In this document: positions 8,681 to 15,894 of the stretch, piece by piece
How the letters are laid out: each line of letters starts with the position of its first letter
Position numbering within the stretch: position 1 is the first letter of the stretch
Source of the DNA: CAZGMC01 sp964526565
GTDB taxonomy: Bacteria > Pseudomonadota > Alphaproteobacteria > DSM-16000 > Inquilinaceae
NCBI GenBank assembly: GCA_964526565.1
Contig: CAZGMC010000097.1
Span: forward strand, 1 to 15,894
DNA: 15,894 nucleotides
Reading direction: 5' to 3'
The notes under the pieces: model-generated
Database searches by the model: none
Seen by the model: only the letters and a program-made list of their open reading frames with translations
What the model was told of the DNA's origin: nothing
Translations under genes and position numbers: made by a program

Positions 8681-9068
8681 GATGTCGAGAACCGCGATCT
8701 CGAGACGCCGGTCGGCATGCTGACGCTGGTCAACCCGGCCTGGACTGTGCCGAGAGCGCTGGCGTCTGGGCCGACCGGCGGGCGCGTCGGCAGGTGCTGT
8801 GCAACCTGCTGTCCAACGCCATCAAGTTCACGCCGCCCGGCGGCCGGATCCGNNNNNNNNNNNNNNNNNNNNNNNNNNNNNNNNNNNNNNNNNNNNNNNN
8901 NNNNNNNNNNNNNNNNNNNNNNNNNNNNNNNNNNNNNNNNNNNNNNNNNNNNGCTGTCGGCCGGCAGCGCCCTTGCCGGCTGTCGGCCGGCAGCGCCCTT
9001 GCCGGCTGTCGGCCGGCAGCGCCCTTGCCGGCTCGGCCACGGCACCGCCGTGACCCTGCCTCTGCCCA
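8681..9068 (+). pseudogene. Remnant of a hybrid-type histidine kinase ATPase domain
   Basis: Pieces of a histidine kinase can be read in order. DVENRDLETPVGMLTLV (from 8681) resembles the segment after the phospho-acceptor helices. After a shift to another frame near 8735 comes DRRARRQVLCNLLSNAIKF with TPPGGRI, a textbook N-box of an ATPase domain (NAIK at 8815-8826). Then come an assembly gap and 26-bp repeats, and LGHGTAVTLPLP (9032-9067), the typical last glycine-rich box and strand. The phospho-acceptor helix is absent upstream, the pieces lie in different frames, and no stop follows the last piece for a long way. I read this as a decayed gene. The gap means the part between the N-box and last box cannot be judged. 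Confidence 0.62.
8953..9030. repeat. 26-bp tandem repeat, three copies next to an assembly gap
   Basis: Three exact 26-bp copies start at 8953, 8979 and 9005, directly after a run of exactly 100 N (8853-8952). Each unit begins GCTGTCGGCCGGCAGC and ends GCCCTTGCCG. Each contains CCGGCA and TGCCGG around a 7-base spacer, so each copy can form a hairpin. The array lies inside the kinase remnant, between the N-box and the last box. No copy is visible on the left of the gap, so the array probably starts within it. The true copy number is unknown. Confidence 0.88.
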
Positions 9069-9151
9069 ACGCCCCCGAAACGGCAGACGCTAATGCCAAG
9101 GCGGCCGCGGCGCTGACACGCGGCACCTGTCCGCGCGATCTGCCGCCCGGC

Positions 9152-9176
9152 AAAATGACCAGGACGTCTCCCTGGT
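9152..9176 (-). terminator. Probable terminator of the baeRF-PRC-DUF3775 operon
   Basis: ACCAGG and CCTGGT (9158-9163 and 9171-9176) form a perfect 6-bp stem with a 7-base loop. On the minus strand it is followed by CATTTTG. It starts 35 bases beyond the end of the DUF3775 gene. The T-tract is short. Confidence 0.5.
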
Positions 9177-9211
9177 GCGCCGGCCGGCCATCCGTTCACA
9201 CCGCTGCGGCG

Positions 9212-9619
9212 TCACAAACGCCGCTCGTAGACGTCACGGCAGGAAAACCCCAGCGCGGCGAGGCCGGTTTCCAGGTGGTCGGCCAGAAGAGGCATTTCGA
9301 CCAGGCGGTCGATGAAATCGCGATCGAAACCGTCGGCGGCAGCGGCGACCGCGGCGCGCCAGTCCCCGGCGTCGTAGTCGCCGCGGCCGATCAGGGCGAT
9401 GGCCATGACCTCGATGAGCTGGTCGTCGCCGAGCGACTCCAGGGCGCCGCGCAGCTGCTCCTCGGAGCGGTCGCCGGGATGGTCCATCAGCACGCTGCGT
9501 TCATCCTCGTCGGCCGGGTTCGAGCCGGGGTCGGGCAGGACCGGCGGCGTCGCCTTGGCGGAGAAGGCGCGCGCCGTGGCGGCCAGGAAACACACCTCAT
9601 CGGCGCTGACGTGGTCCAT
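9212..9619 (-). CDS. DUF3775 family protein
   Basis: This 135-residue protein matches the DUF3775 pattern of alphaproteobacteria. It has VSADEVCFLAATARAFSAK near the start, then PDPGSNPADEDERSVLMDH, QLRGALESLGDDQLIEVMAI, LIGRGDYDAGDWRAAV, and MPLLADHLETGLAALGFSC at the end. The function of the family is unknown. The start at 9619 has GGGAGA upstream; a longer opening to 9673 is not conserved in type. The gene lies 57 bp after the PRC-barrel gene in the same direction, as the last member of the operon. That context suggests a role in stress or membrane homeostasis, but this is inference. Confidence 0.82.
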   Translation of the reverse strand: MDHVSADEVCFLAATARAFSAKATPPVLPDPGSNPADEDERSVLMDHPGDRSEEQLRGALESLGDDQLIEVMAIALIGRGDYDAGDWRAAVAAAADGFDRDFIDRLVEMPLLADHLETGLAALGFSCRDVYERRL

Positions 9620-9676
9620 GATCTCTCCCGCACTGCATCGGTACGGCCGGGCGCGGGCGGCAGCGCCCGGCACGGC

Positions 9677-10471
9677 TCAAGTCCAGTAGGGCGCACGGCC
9701 GAAAAAGTCGAACAGCCGGTGCTCGTCGGAGCGTTCGATGGTGCGCGACGGGTCGTATTCCGGGCCTTCGCGGATCTGCTCGCGGGTCAGCGCGAAGCGC
9801 ACCGCGCGGTCGGCCCAGTCGATGCCGTCGACCCAGGCCGGTGGCAGGATGACCTTCCGGCCCGGCAGCCAGTTGCGCGTGTCGACGACCAGATAGCGCA
9901 GGATCCAGCCATGATCGTCGGTCAGCAGGTCGGCGACGTGGCCGAGGGAGCCGTCCGTGCCTTCGACATAATAGCCGATGACCTCGCGCGAGCTGCGCAG
10001 GTTGGGGTCCCATGACGCTTCCTCCTGCTGGCGCGCCGCGGTGGCCGCCGCGCTGCCGGGCTGGGCGCCCAGCGTCCCGGCATGGCTGCCGAACGGCACC
10101 CCGGCCGGCGCGCCGAACGGCACCGGCGCCATCATCAGCCCCGGCCCCTCCCAATAGGCCGGCCAGCCATAGTGGCCGACGAGCCGGATCTCCTGCTGGC
10201 GGCTGACCGGCTTGTGGGTGTCGATGTCGGGGCTGTCCTCGACCTGCTGCCGCGTCAGGCCGACGTGGAAGACGCGCGCGTCCACGTCGGGCCGCTCCAC
10301 CGCGGCGGACGAGATCAGCACCTCATGCCGGCTCAGCCAGCCGCTGACGTCGACCGCCAGATAGCGCAGCACCCAGGCACCGTCGTCGAAATAGAAGTCG
10401 CGGACCTTGCCGATGATCCCGTCGGTCGCGTCGAGCCGGAATCCGCGCAGGTCGTCGAGGCTCCACAGCAT
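9677..10471 (-). CDS. Tandem PRC-barrel domain protein
   Basis: The 264-residue protein consists of two similar halves, residues 1-110 and about 155-264. A low-complexity Gly/Pro/Ala linker joins them. Each half has a PRC-barrel-like core: DGIIGKVRDFYFDDGAWVLRY in the first and DGSLGHVADLLTDDHGWILRY in the second. Each continues with a WL..R/K strand. Each ends with a conserved tail (LTRQQVEDSPDID and YGWPAYW; LTREQIREGPEYD and FGRAPYW). PRC barrels are small beta-barrels in photosynthetic reaction centre H subunits and RNA-processing proteins; stand-alone ones are often stress-related. AAGGAG lies nine bases before the ATG. The gene follows the baeRF gene by 25 bp and so is in the same operon. 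Confidence 0.85.
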   Translation of the reverse strand: MLWSLDDLRGFRLDATDGIIGKVRDFYFDDGAWVLRYLAVDVSGWLSRHEVLISSAAVERPDVDARVFHVGLTRQQVEDSPDIDTHKPVSRQQEIRLVGHYGWPAYWEGPGLMMAPVPFGAPAGVPFGSHAGTLGAQPGSAAATAARQQEEASWDPNLRSSREVIGYYVEGTDGSLGHVADLLTDDHGWILRYLVVDTRNWLPGRKVILPPAWVDGIDWADRAVRFALTREQIREGPEYDPSRTIERSDEHRLFDFFGRAPYWT

Positions 10472-10496
10472 GGCAGGCGCTCCTTCAGGCGGGTCA

Positions 10497-11657
10497 TCAA
10501 TAGCGGCGGATGGCGGCGACGGCGGCGCGGCCGGGCATCTCGTCGCGGGGCAGGACGAAGACGAAGGCGCGCGTGCCCAGCCCCTCGACCACGGCGCGGT
10601 CGATCAGGTCCTCGTCGCCGTCCCGGCGTTGCTCGTGCGCCTCGACCCTGGCATTGGCCTCGTCGTAGCGGCCCCAGGTCTCGACGTCGCCGGCGGCGAA
10701 CAGTACGTCCAGCCGGCCGAAGCTGGCGTCGGGGACGATCGTGGCCAGGTCGGTGACGGCGCGCGGATCGTTGTCGCCGGCCAGGGCGGCGAAGTGGTCC
10801 TCGGCCTCGCGCCGGCGCTGCCCGAACAGCGGCGCGGCCATGGCATAGGCCTGTTCGTGAAGATCCTCGTCGCGCAGTGCCTCCGGGTTGACGTTCAGGC
10901 CCTTGTCGACAAGCGCGTGGTACTTGTTGATCGCGCGATAGTGGCCCTGCAGCTGGTCGTTGGCGGCCAGCACCAGCGGCGCATCGGTGTCGGCCAGGGT
11001 GTCGGCGACGCCGGCATTGACGTGGCGCAGGAACTCCAGCACCTCGTCCTTCCTGTAGTCCTCCGGGCTGCGGCCCAGGGCGTGGAACTTGGGCGTCGCC
11101 GCATCGCCCGTGGTCGGCGTCGGGCCGGTCGGATGGAAGTGCAAGGCGTCCTGGAAATCGGTCCGGGCCAGCACCTCGTCGATGCTGTCGGGGATGTCCT
11201 CGGCGGCCAGCTCCGACAGGCCGAACTTCGAGGCCTCGAGCAGCCGCACCCGGCCCAGGCTGAGCGACAGGATCAGGAACCGGCCGTCGCGGGCGAACAG
11301 CGGCAGCAGCGGCTTGACGTGGAAACGGTCGGCGACGATCACCGCCTCGTCGAACGTCAGCGGCACCTTGACCGGACGGCACAGTCCGGGCGCCAGGAAC
11401 AGCGCCAGCCCGTGCGACTGCTGATAGCTGAAATCCTGGCTCTCCTGCAGGCCGCGCGCCGGCTCCAGCAGGCGGCGGGCCTCGGCGCCGCGAGTGCCCG
11501 CCGCGGTCAGCCGCTCTTCCGCCTGCGTCAGCAGGTTGCCCAGGCGGATGCGGTTCTGCTGGACCTCCGGCCCGGCCATGACGGTCGGCATGTAGATCGA
11601 CACCGCCGGCCCGGCGTCGGCAGTCATGAGCTCCTTGAGGGTCTGAATGGTCAGCAT
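10497..11657 (-). CDS. baeRF-type (bacterial eRF1-like) protein
   Basis: The 386-residue protein follows the pattern of bacterial relatives of archaeal and eukaryotic release factor eRF1. Marks in order are PAVSIYMPTVMAGPEVQQN, IRLGNLLTQAEERL, QQSHGLALFLAPGL, DRFHVKPLLPLFARDGRFLILSLS, and GDAATPKFHALG. Later come APLVLAANDQLQGHYRAINKY, LHEQAYAMAAPLF, FGRLDVLFAAGDVETWGRYD, and a C-terminal MPGRAAVAAIRRY. The family is suspected of ribosome-related or stress roles, but its biochemistry is not settled. The start at 11657 is chosen because family homology begins there; the ribosome binding site is weak and the frame is open to 11843. It is the first gene of a three-gene operon. Confidence 0.82.
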   Translation of the reverse strand: MLTIQTLKELMTADAGPAVSIYMPTVMAGPEVQQNRIRLGNLLTQAEERLTAAGTRGAEARRLLEPARGLQESQDFSYQQSHGLALFLAPGLCRPVKVPLTFDEAVIVADRFHVKPLLPLFARDGRFLILSLSLGRVRLLEASKFGLSELAAEDIPDSIDEVLARTDFQDALHFHPTGPTPTTGDAATPKFHALGRSPEDYRKDEVLEFLRHVNAGVADTLADTDAPLVLAANDQLQGHYRAINKYHALVDKGLNVNPEALRDEDLHEQAYAMAAPLFGQRRREAEDHFAALAGDNDPRAVTDLATIVPDASFGRLDVLFAAGDVETWGRYDEANARVEAHEQRRDGDEDLIDRAVVEGLGTRAFVFVLPRDEMPGRAAVAAIRRY

Positions 11658-11713
11658 GGTGCGCGTCTCGGCTGGTCTGTAAACGGTTCTGCAACCCGTT
11701 GCATTCAGCCAGA

Positions 11714-11739
11714 AACCCGGTGCGAGGCCGGTTTGTTCC
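11714..11739 (-). promoter_or_regulatory. Possible EcfG (general stress) promoter before the baeRF operon
   Basis: On the minus strand GGAAC (11739-11735) is followed after 17 bases by GGTT (11717-11714). The known alphaproteobacterial EcfG promoter is GGAAC with 16-17 bases to CGTT, so all of the -35 and three of four -10 positions match. It lies 56 bases before the baeRF start, leaving a leader of about 50 bases. Operon content of baeRF, PRC-barrel and DUF3775 proteins fits a stress regulon. The 11658-11906 spacer holds no gene. Confidence 0.42.
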
Positions 11740-11882
11740 GCGCAGCGGCGTGGGCTGGCCCCAGCCGACCGACTCGCCGCCAGGACTGCGCCCAAGCCCC
11801 GAATGTCACCATCAAAGGACCTGACCCGGCCTGTCGCGACCATCCTGGCACCGAAACGCCGGTCGGGCAGGGCGGCGACTGT

Positions 11883-11903
11883 GGCCGCACCCCCGCTGCG
11901 GCC
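11883..11903 (-). terminator. Stem-loop after the yifB stop
   Basis: GGCCGCA (11883-11889) and TGCGGCC (11897-11903) form a perfect 7-bp stem with a 7-base loop, starting three bases past the yifB stop codon. No T-tract follows on the minus strand, so it may be an end-stabilising or Rho-dependent site. Confidence 0.4.
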
Positions 11904-11906
11904 GGC

Positions 11907-13439
11907 CTACCGCCCCGGCGCGACGCGGCGGTAGCTAAGCGCCTCGGCAATGTGCAGGCGGCGCACGGCATCGGTGCCGTCCAGGTCGGCCAGGGTGCGG
12001 GCGACGCGCAGCACCCGGTGGTAGCCGCGCGCGGTCAGGCGCAGGCGCTCGGCCGCCTCGGTCAGCAGGGCGCGCCCCGGCTGGTCGGGTGCGGCCACCG
12101 CCTCCAGCACCTCGCCATCGGTCTCGGCGTTGGTGGCCGGGCGGCTGGCGCCGGGCAGGCGGGCGAAGCGGGCCTGCTGGGCGGCGCGCGCCGCGGCGAT
12201 GCGGGCGGCGACGGCGGCGCTGTTCTCGCGTGGCGGCGGCAGGGCCAGGTCGGCGGGGCTGACCGCCGGCACGTCGACGTGCAGGTCGATGCGGTCGAAC
12301 AGCGGGCCGGAGATGCGCGACTGGTAGTCGGCCGCGCAGCGCGGTGCCCGCGCACAGGCCAGGGCCGGGTCGCCCAGGTGCCCGCAGCGGCACGGGTTCA
12401 TCGCCGCGACGAACTGGAACCGCGCCGGATAGGTGATGTGATGGTTGGCGCGGGCCACGGTGACCCGTCCGGTCTCCAGCGGCTGGCGCAGGGCCTCCAG
12501 TGTCGGGCGGGTGAACTCCGGCAGCTCGTCCAGGAACAGCACGCCGCGGTGGGCCAGCGACACCTCGCCCGGCCGGGCGCGCATGCCGCCGCCCACCAGG
12601 GCCGGCAGCGAGGCCGAGTGGTGCGGCTCGCGGAACGGCCGGCGGCGCAGGATGCGCCCGTCCTCGAGCTGCCCGGCGACCGAATGGATCATCGAGACCT
12701 CGAGCGCCTCGGCCGGCTCCAGTGGCGGCAGCAGCCCGGGCAGCCGCGCCGCCAGCATCGACTTGCCGGAGCCGGGCGGACCGACCATCAGCATGTTGTG
12801 GCCGCCGGCCGCGGCCACCCCCAGCGCCCGCTTGGCAGTCTCCTGGCCCTTGATGTCGCGCAGGTCGAGGCCGGAGCCGGTGTCCTCCTCCACCTTGGCG
12901 GCCGGCGCCGACAGTACCTGGGTGCCGTTGAAGTGGTTGATCAGGGCCAGCAGCGTCGGCGCCGCCAGCACCTCGATGCGGCCGTGGTCGTCGGCCGCCC
13001 AGGCCGCCTCGCTGCCGCACGCCGCCGGGCAGATCAGGCCCAGCTCGCGCATCGCTGCGTGGATGGCGGCGGGCAGCACGCCGGCCACCGGGGTGGTGGC
13101 GCCGTCCAGCGCCAGCTCGCCCAGCGCCACATAGCCGGCAACCTGGTCGGCCGGCAGCACGCCCAGGGCCACCAGCAGGCCCAGCGCGATGGGCAGGTCG
13201 AAATGGCTGCCCTCCTTGAGCACGTCGGCCGGCGCCATGTTGACCGTGATCCGCTTGGGCGGCAGCGCCAGGCCCAGGGCATAGAGCGCGGCGCGCACCC
13301 GCTCACGGCTCTCGCCGACCGCCTTGTCGGGCAGGCCGACGACGGTGAAGGTCGAGTTGCCGCCGGTCATCTGCACCTGGACGTCGATGGCCAGGACGTC
13401 GATGCCCTGGAATGCGACCGTGTTGACCCGTGCGACCAC
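11907..13439 (-). CDS. yifB: YifB/ComM-family AAA+ ATPase (magnesium-chelatase-like)
   Basis: This 510-residue protein is of the YifB/ComM family. ComM is a hexameric helicase that promotes branch migration during natural transformation; in most species YifB's role is less clear. The N-terminal Lon-like half begins VARVNTVAFQGIDVLAIDVQVQM and includes FTVVGLPDKAVGESRERVRAAL and HFDLPIALGLL. The ATPase half has Walker A GPPGSGKS (220-227), Walker B GVLFLDELPEF (299-309), and NPCRCGHLGDP. It also has a cysteine set C350, C352, C362 and C368, which may bind metal, and SGPLFDRIDLHVDVPAV. I chose a GTG start at 13439, with GGGGGAG six bases upstream, because family members begin here. An ATG at 13469 would add 10 residues but lies at the predicted transcript start. 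Confidence 0.93.
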   Translation of the reverse strand: MVARVNTVAFQGIDVLAIDVQVQMTGGNSTFTVVGLPDKAVGESRERVRAALYALGLALPPKRITVNMAPADVLKEGSHFDLPIALGLLVALGVLPADQVAGYVALGELALDGATTPVAGVLPAAIHAAMRELGLICPAACGSEAAWAADDHGRIEVLAAPTLLALINHFNGTQVLSAPAAKVEEDTGSGLDLRDIKGQETAKRALGVAAAGGHNMLMVGPPGSGKSMLAARLPGLLPPLEPAEALEVSMIHSVAGQLEDGRILRRRPFREPHHSASLPALVGGGMRARPGEVSLAHRGVLFLDELPEFTRPTLEALRQPLETGRVTVARANHHITYPARFQFVAAMNPCRCGHLGDPALACARAPRCAADYQSRISGPLFDRIDLHVDVPAVSPADLALPPPRENSAAVAARIAAARAAQQARFARLPGASRPATNAETDGEVLEAVAAPDQPGRALLTEAAERLRLTARGYHRVLRVARTLADLDGTDAVRRLHIAEALSYRRVAPGR

Positions 13440-13472
13440 CGCTGCTCCCCCGTCCGCCGGATGCCACATGCG

Positions 13473-13501
13473 AAAGTATGACAGCGGCGGGAGAGGTGCA
13501 A
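13473..13501 (-). promoter_or_regulatory. Possible promoter of yifB
   Basis: On the minus strand TTGCAC (13501-13496) and TACTTT (13478-13473) are 17 bases apart. The predicted transcript would start near 13466, which favours the GTG start at 13439 over the ATG at 13469. Pattern match only. Confidence 0.38.
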
Positions 13502-13535
13502 CCTTATGTCACGCGGCGGCGAGGCCGGTCTGCGC

Positions 13536-14747
13536 CTATCCCGTGCCGGGGTCGGCGACGTGGCCGACGAACAGCACCGCGCCGGTCGCCGTGTCGCGGA
13601 TGGCCAGATGGAAGGGGCGGTCGACGGTCATGGTGAACGGCTCCTGCGGCGGCTGGTAGGCGGTGCGGCTGACGATGACGCCGGTGACGGCGGCCGCCTC
13701 GGTGCCCTCCTCGTCCAGCCGCAGGGCGGTCTTGTGCAGCACGTCGCTGATGAACAGCGGGGCGTCGGCCATGCCCGAGAAGTCGGCCTCGCCGGAAAAG
13801 GCGACGCCCAGACCCAGCGCCTCCAGCGCCGGCAGCAGCGACGCCGACCAGGTCAGGTCCAGGCGCGGCAGGCTCAGGGTGCCGCGGCGCTCGGCGAACC
13901 CGGCCGGAGCGAACCAGGCGGCCAGCGTGTCGGCATCCGGGGCCGGCGCGTCGGCGGCCGGCAGCACGACGATCATCTCCATCACACCGTCGCCATAGGG
14001 CAGGGTCACGATCTGGGTGCCGCCGTCCTCGCGATAGCGGAAGCGGTCGGTGCGCGACATCATCGGCACGTCGCGGCTGTCGCCGCCGGCCAGGGCGAAC
14101 GGCGCGGCCGCGGTCCGCTCCGGGTCGAACGGGGTCTGCCACATGCCGCGGAAGTAGACCGCGTTGGCCAGCACCATGACGGTCCGCGGCGGCAGGCGGT
14201 CGACCAGGGTCGGGATCATGCCGCGGGTCTGCGCATCGACCCAGCCATTGATCATTTCGATGGCGGCCGGGTCGTCGAAGTCGACCGTTTCGATGTCGGC
14301 GTCGAACCCGGTGCGTTGCGCCTCGACGAAGCCGGCATGCCAGTCGATCCCGGCATCGCCCCAGATGGCGTTGGCGATGGCCAGCACCACGTCCTCGCCG
14401 TCACGCCGCAGGGTCGCGGCCAGCGCCGCGTGCCCGGTGCCGGCCTCGGCGACCGGCAGCTCGCCCAGGCGCAGGGCCTCCCGGAAGGCGGTCCGGGTGT
14501 CGCCCTCGGCCCCCTGCGCGACCATGGTCAAGGCCGCCGCCAGGCTGTACGGCGAGATCACCACCGTGCCGCCGTCGGCCCGCTCCAGCAGGTCGGCCAG
14601 CAGTACGTAGCCGAACCGGTTGCCGGCCGAGGCCACCGCCGCGCCCTCCGCCACCGCCGGCGGCGGCACCTGCGCCGCCGCGCCCGTCGCCGCGGCCGCC
14701 AGCACCGCGGCGGCGGCCGCCGCGCGTTTCGCCCAGGTCGTCACCAT
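13536..14747 (-). CDS. Secreted serpin (serine protease inhibitor family)
   Basis: This 403-residue protein is a full-length serpin with a signal peptide (residues 1-26, WAKR then an Ala-rich core ending GAAAQ). There is no lipobox cysteine, so it should be periplasmic or exported. Serpin marks include VISPYSLAAALTMVAQGAEGDT (63-84), VLANAVYFRGMWQTPFDPE (192-210), VPMMSR (227-232), and FISDVLHKTALRLDEEG (332-348). The hinge GTEAAAVTG (348-356) is near the ideal inhibitory pattern, so it should act as a trap inhibitor. R361 is the only basic residue in the loop (about 346-370) and is a candidate P1 residue, suggesting a trypsin-like target. The region before the shutter strand is a few residues longer than in alpha-1-antitrypsin, so P1 is uncertain. 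GGAGG lies upstream of the ATG. An MFS gene ends 98 bp upstream on the same strand. Confidence 0.93.
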   Translation of the reverse strand: MVTTWAKRAAAAAAVLAAAATGAAAQVPPPAVAEGAAVASAGNRFGYVLLADLLERADGGTVVISPYSLAAALTMVAQGAEGDTRTAFREALRLGELPVAEAGTGHAALAATLRRDGEDVVLAIANAIWGDAGIDWHAGFVEAQRTGFDADIETVDFDDPAAIEMINGWVDAQTRGMIPTLVDRLPPRTVMVLANAVYFRGMWQTPFDPERTAAAPFALAGGDSRDVPMMSRTDRFRYREDGGTQIVTLPYGDGVMEMIVVLPAADAPAPDADTLAAWFAPAGFAERRGTLSLPRLDLTWSASLLPALEALGLGVAFSGEADFSGMADAPLFISDVLHKTALRLDEEGTEAAAVTGVIVSRTAYQPPQEPFTMTVDRPFHLAIRDTATGAVLFVGHVADPGTG

Positions 14748-14845
14748 GACTGCCGTTCCTCCCGCCGGTTCGCGTTGCCGTTGTGGCAGGGTCGCCGGGC
14801 GGCTTGGCCGAATTGCGGCGGTGGCAGGGTCATGTCGTGGGGATT

Positions 14846-15894
14846 TCAGGTGCGGCCGGGCTCGCGCACCGTCAGCAGCAGGGCGCCGCCGGCCAGGAAG
14901 AACAGCAGGATCGTCGCCATGCCGGCGCGCTGGCTGTCGAACGCCGACGTTACGAGGCCGAACAGGACCGGCCCCAGGAAGGCGATCGACTTGCCGGTCA
15001 GGGCATAGAGGCCGAACATCTCGGTCTCCATGTGCGGCGGCGCCAGCCGCGCCATCAGCGACCGGCTCGCCGCCTGTGCCGGGCCGACGAAGGTGCCCAG
15101 GCCCAGGGCCAGGACGATGAACCATGCCGCATCCGAAATGACCAGCAGCGCCAGGCCGAACCCGACCAGCCCGGCCAGGGCCACCAGCACCGTGCGTTTC
15201 GACCCGGCGGCGTCGTCCAGGAAGGCGAACCCGGCCGCGCCCAGTCCGGCGGTGACGTTGAGGCCGATGGCGAAGATCAGGATCTGGCCGAAGTCCATGC
15301 CGAAGGTGCCGGCAGCATAGAGGCCGCCGACGGCAAAGAGCGTTGCCAGGCCGTCGCGGTACAGCGCGCTGGCGATCAGGAACCGGACGATGTCGCCATG
15401 GCGGCGCACCTCGCGCAGCGTCCGCCACAGCGTCGGCAGCCCCTCGCGCACGGCGCGGCCGGCGCCGATGCCGGTCGCCGGCTGGTCGGGCGTGAACAGG
15501 AACAGCGGCACGGCGAACAGCGCGAACCAGGCGGCCACCAGCAAAGCCGTGGCGCGCACATTGGCAGCGTCGTCCGCCGGCACCGGCAGCAGCGGCGCCA
15601 TCTCGCCGAAGCCGACCAGGCCGAACAGCGCCGTCGCCAGGCAGGCCAGCCCGCCGATATAGCCGAGCCCCCAGCCCCAGCCGGAGACGCGCCCGGTCAT
15701 CCCCGGCGGCGCCACGGTCGGCAGCATGGCATTGTAGAAGACGTTGGCCAGCTCGAACGTTACGCTGGCGAACACGATCAGGGTCAGCGCGTAGATCATG
15801 TAGTCGGGCGCCGGGCGGGCGAACCACAGCAGCGCCGTTGCCGCCACCGTCGCCGTCATCAGCACGGCCAGCCACGGCTTGCGCCGGCCGCCGC
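14846..15894 (-). CDS. UMF1-type MFS transporter, truncated by the window edge
   Basis: About 348 residues are visible, and the 5' part runs off the window end. The frame is open to the edge (GGRRKPWLAVLMTATV), so the GTG at 15865 is not the real start. The text matches the UMF1/Atg22-like branch of the major facilitator superfamily. Marks are RRKPWL, ELANVFYNAMLP, RVSGWGWGLGYIGG, SRSLMARLAPPHMETEMFGLYALTGK with FLGP, and SQRAGM near the end. About 100 residues are probably missing, since relatives are about 430-470 long. It has many hydrophobic segments and is an inner-membrane protein; the substrate is unknown. The serpin gene follows on the same strand after 98 bp and may be co-transcribed. 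Confidence 0.85.
   Translation of the reverse strand, partial: GGRRKPWLAVLMTATVAATALLWFARPAPDYMIYALTLIVFASVTFELANVFYNAMLPTVAPPGMTGRVSGWGWGLGYIGGLACLATALFGLVGFGEMAPLLPVPADDAANVRATALLVAAWFALFAVPLFLFTPDQPATGIGAGRAVREGLPTLWRTLREVRRHGDIVRFLIASALYRDGLATLFAVGGLYAAGTFGMDFGQILIFAIGLNVTAGLGAAGFAFLDDAAGSKRTVLVALAGLVGFGLALLVISDAAWFIVLALGLGTFVGPAQAASRSLMARLAPPHMETEMFGLYALTGKSIAFLGPVLFGLVTSAFDSQRAGMATILLFFLAGGALLLTVREPGRT

Noticed and set aside
10407..13481. Open frame of 1024 codons on the plus strand
   Set aside because: It is antisense to the PRC, baeRF and yifB genes, has biased Arg/Gln/Gly/Ala composition and no family pattern. It is a result of high GC content.

Overview
This is a GC-rich bacterial chromosomal segment, most likely from an alphaproteobacterium of the Rhodospirillales type. 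That placement is inferred from gene content: a MucR/Ros zinc-finger regulator, small ribbon-helix-helix proteins of the RHH_4 type, a DUF3775 protein, and a possible EcfG-type stress promoter. Two runs of exactly 100 N (3871-3970 and 8853-8952) are scaffold gaps. Both lie in short tandem repeats, so distances and reading frames across them are nominal.

Layout. Positions 280-2990 hold a regulatory island: a small RHH protein on the plus strand, then on the minus strand a GNAT-like acyltransferase overlapping a PAS-like/RHH fusion protein, and a divergent LysR regulator. Positions 2991-4334 hold a decayed C-terminal fragment of a ZIP metal transporter, mucR, and an 11-bp tandem array that starts just after the mucR stop. 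Positions 4335-8361 hold a lone MlaC/Ttg2D-like periplasmic lipid-binding protein, the translationally coupled pair trpB-trpA (TTG start for trpB), and convergent aqpZ. A strong stem-loop separates trpA from aqpZ. Positions 8681-9068 hold remnants of a histidine kinase ATPase domain broken by a 26-bp repeat array and a gap.

Positions 9212-11657 form a minus-strand operon: a baeRF-type protein, a protein with two PRC-barrel-like halves, and DUF3775. A GGAAC-N17-GGTT element lies upstream and resembles a general-stress promoter. The rest of the minus strand carries a YifB/ComM AAA+ ATPase, a secreted serpin, and a UMF1-type MFS transporter cut by the window end.

How the genes work together. 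trpB and trpA encode the two subunits of tryptophan synthase. The GNAT and PAS-RHH genes overlap and are surely co-transcribed; the divergent LysR protein is the obvious candidate regulator. The baeRF/PRC/DUF3775 set looks like a stress-response operon. The other genes appear to be independent housekeeping units. No complete mobile element, CRISPR array, rRNA or tRNA was found. The most unusual items are the PAS-RHH/GNAT locus, the baeRF-PRC-DUF3775 operon, the secreted serpin and the repeat-disrupted kinase remnant.
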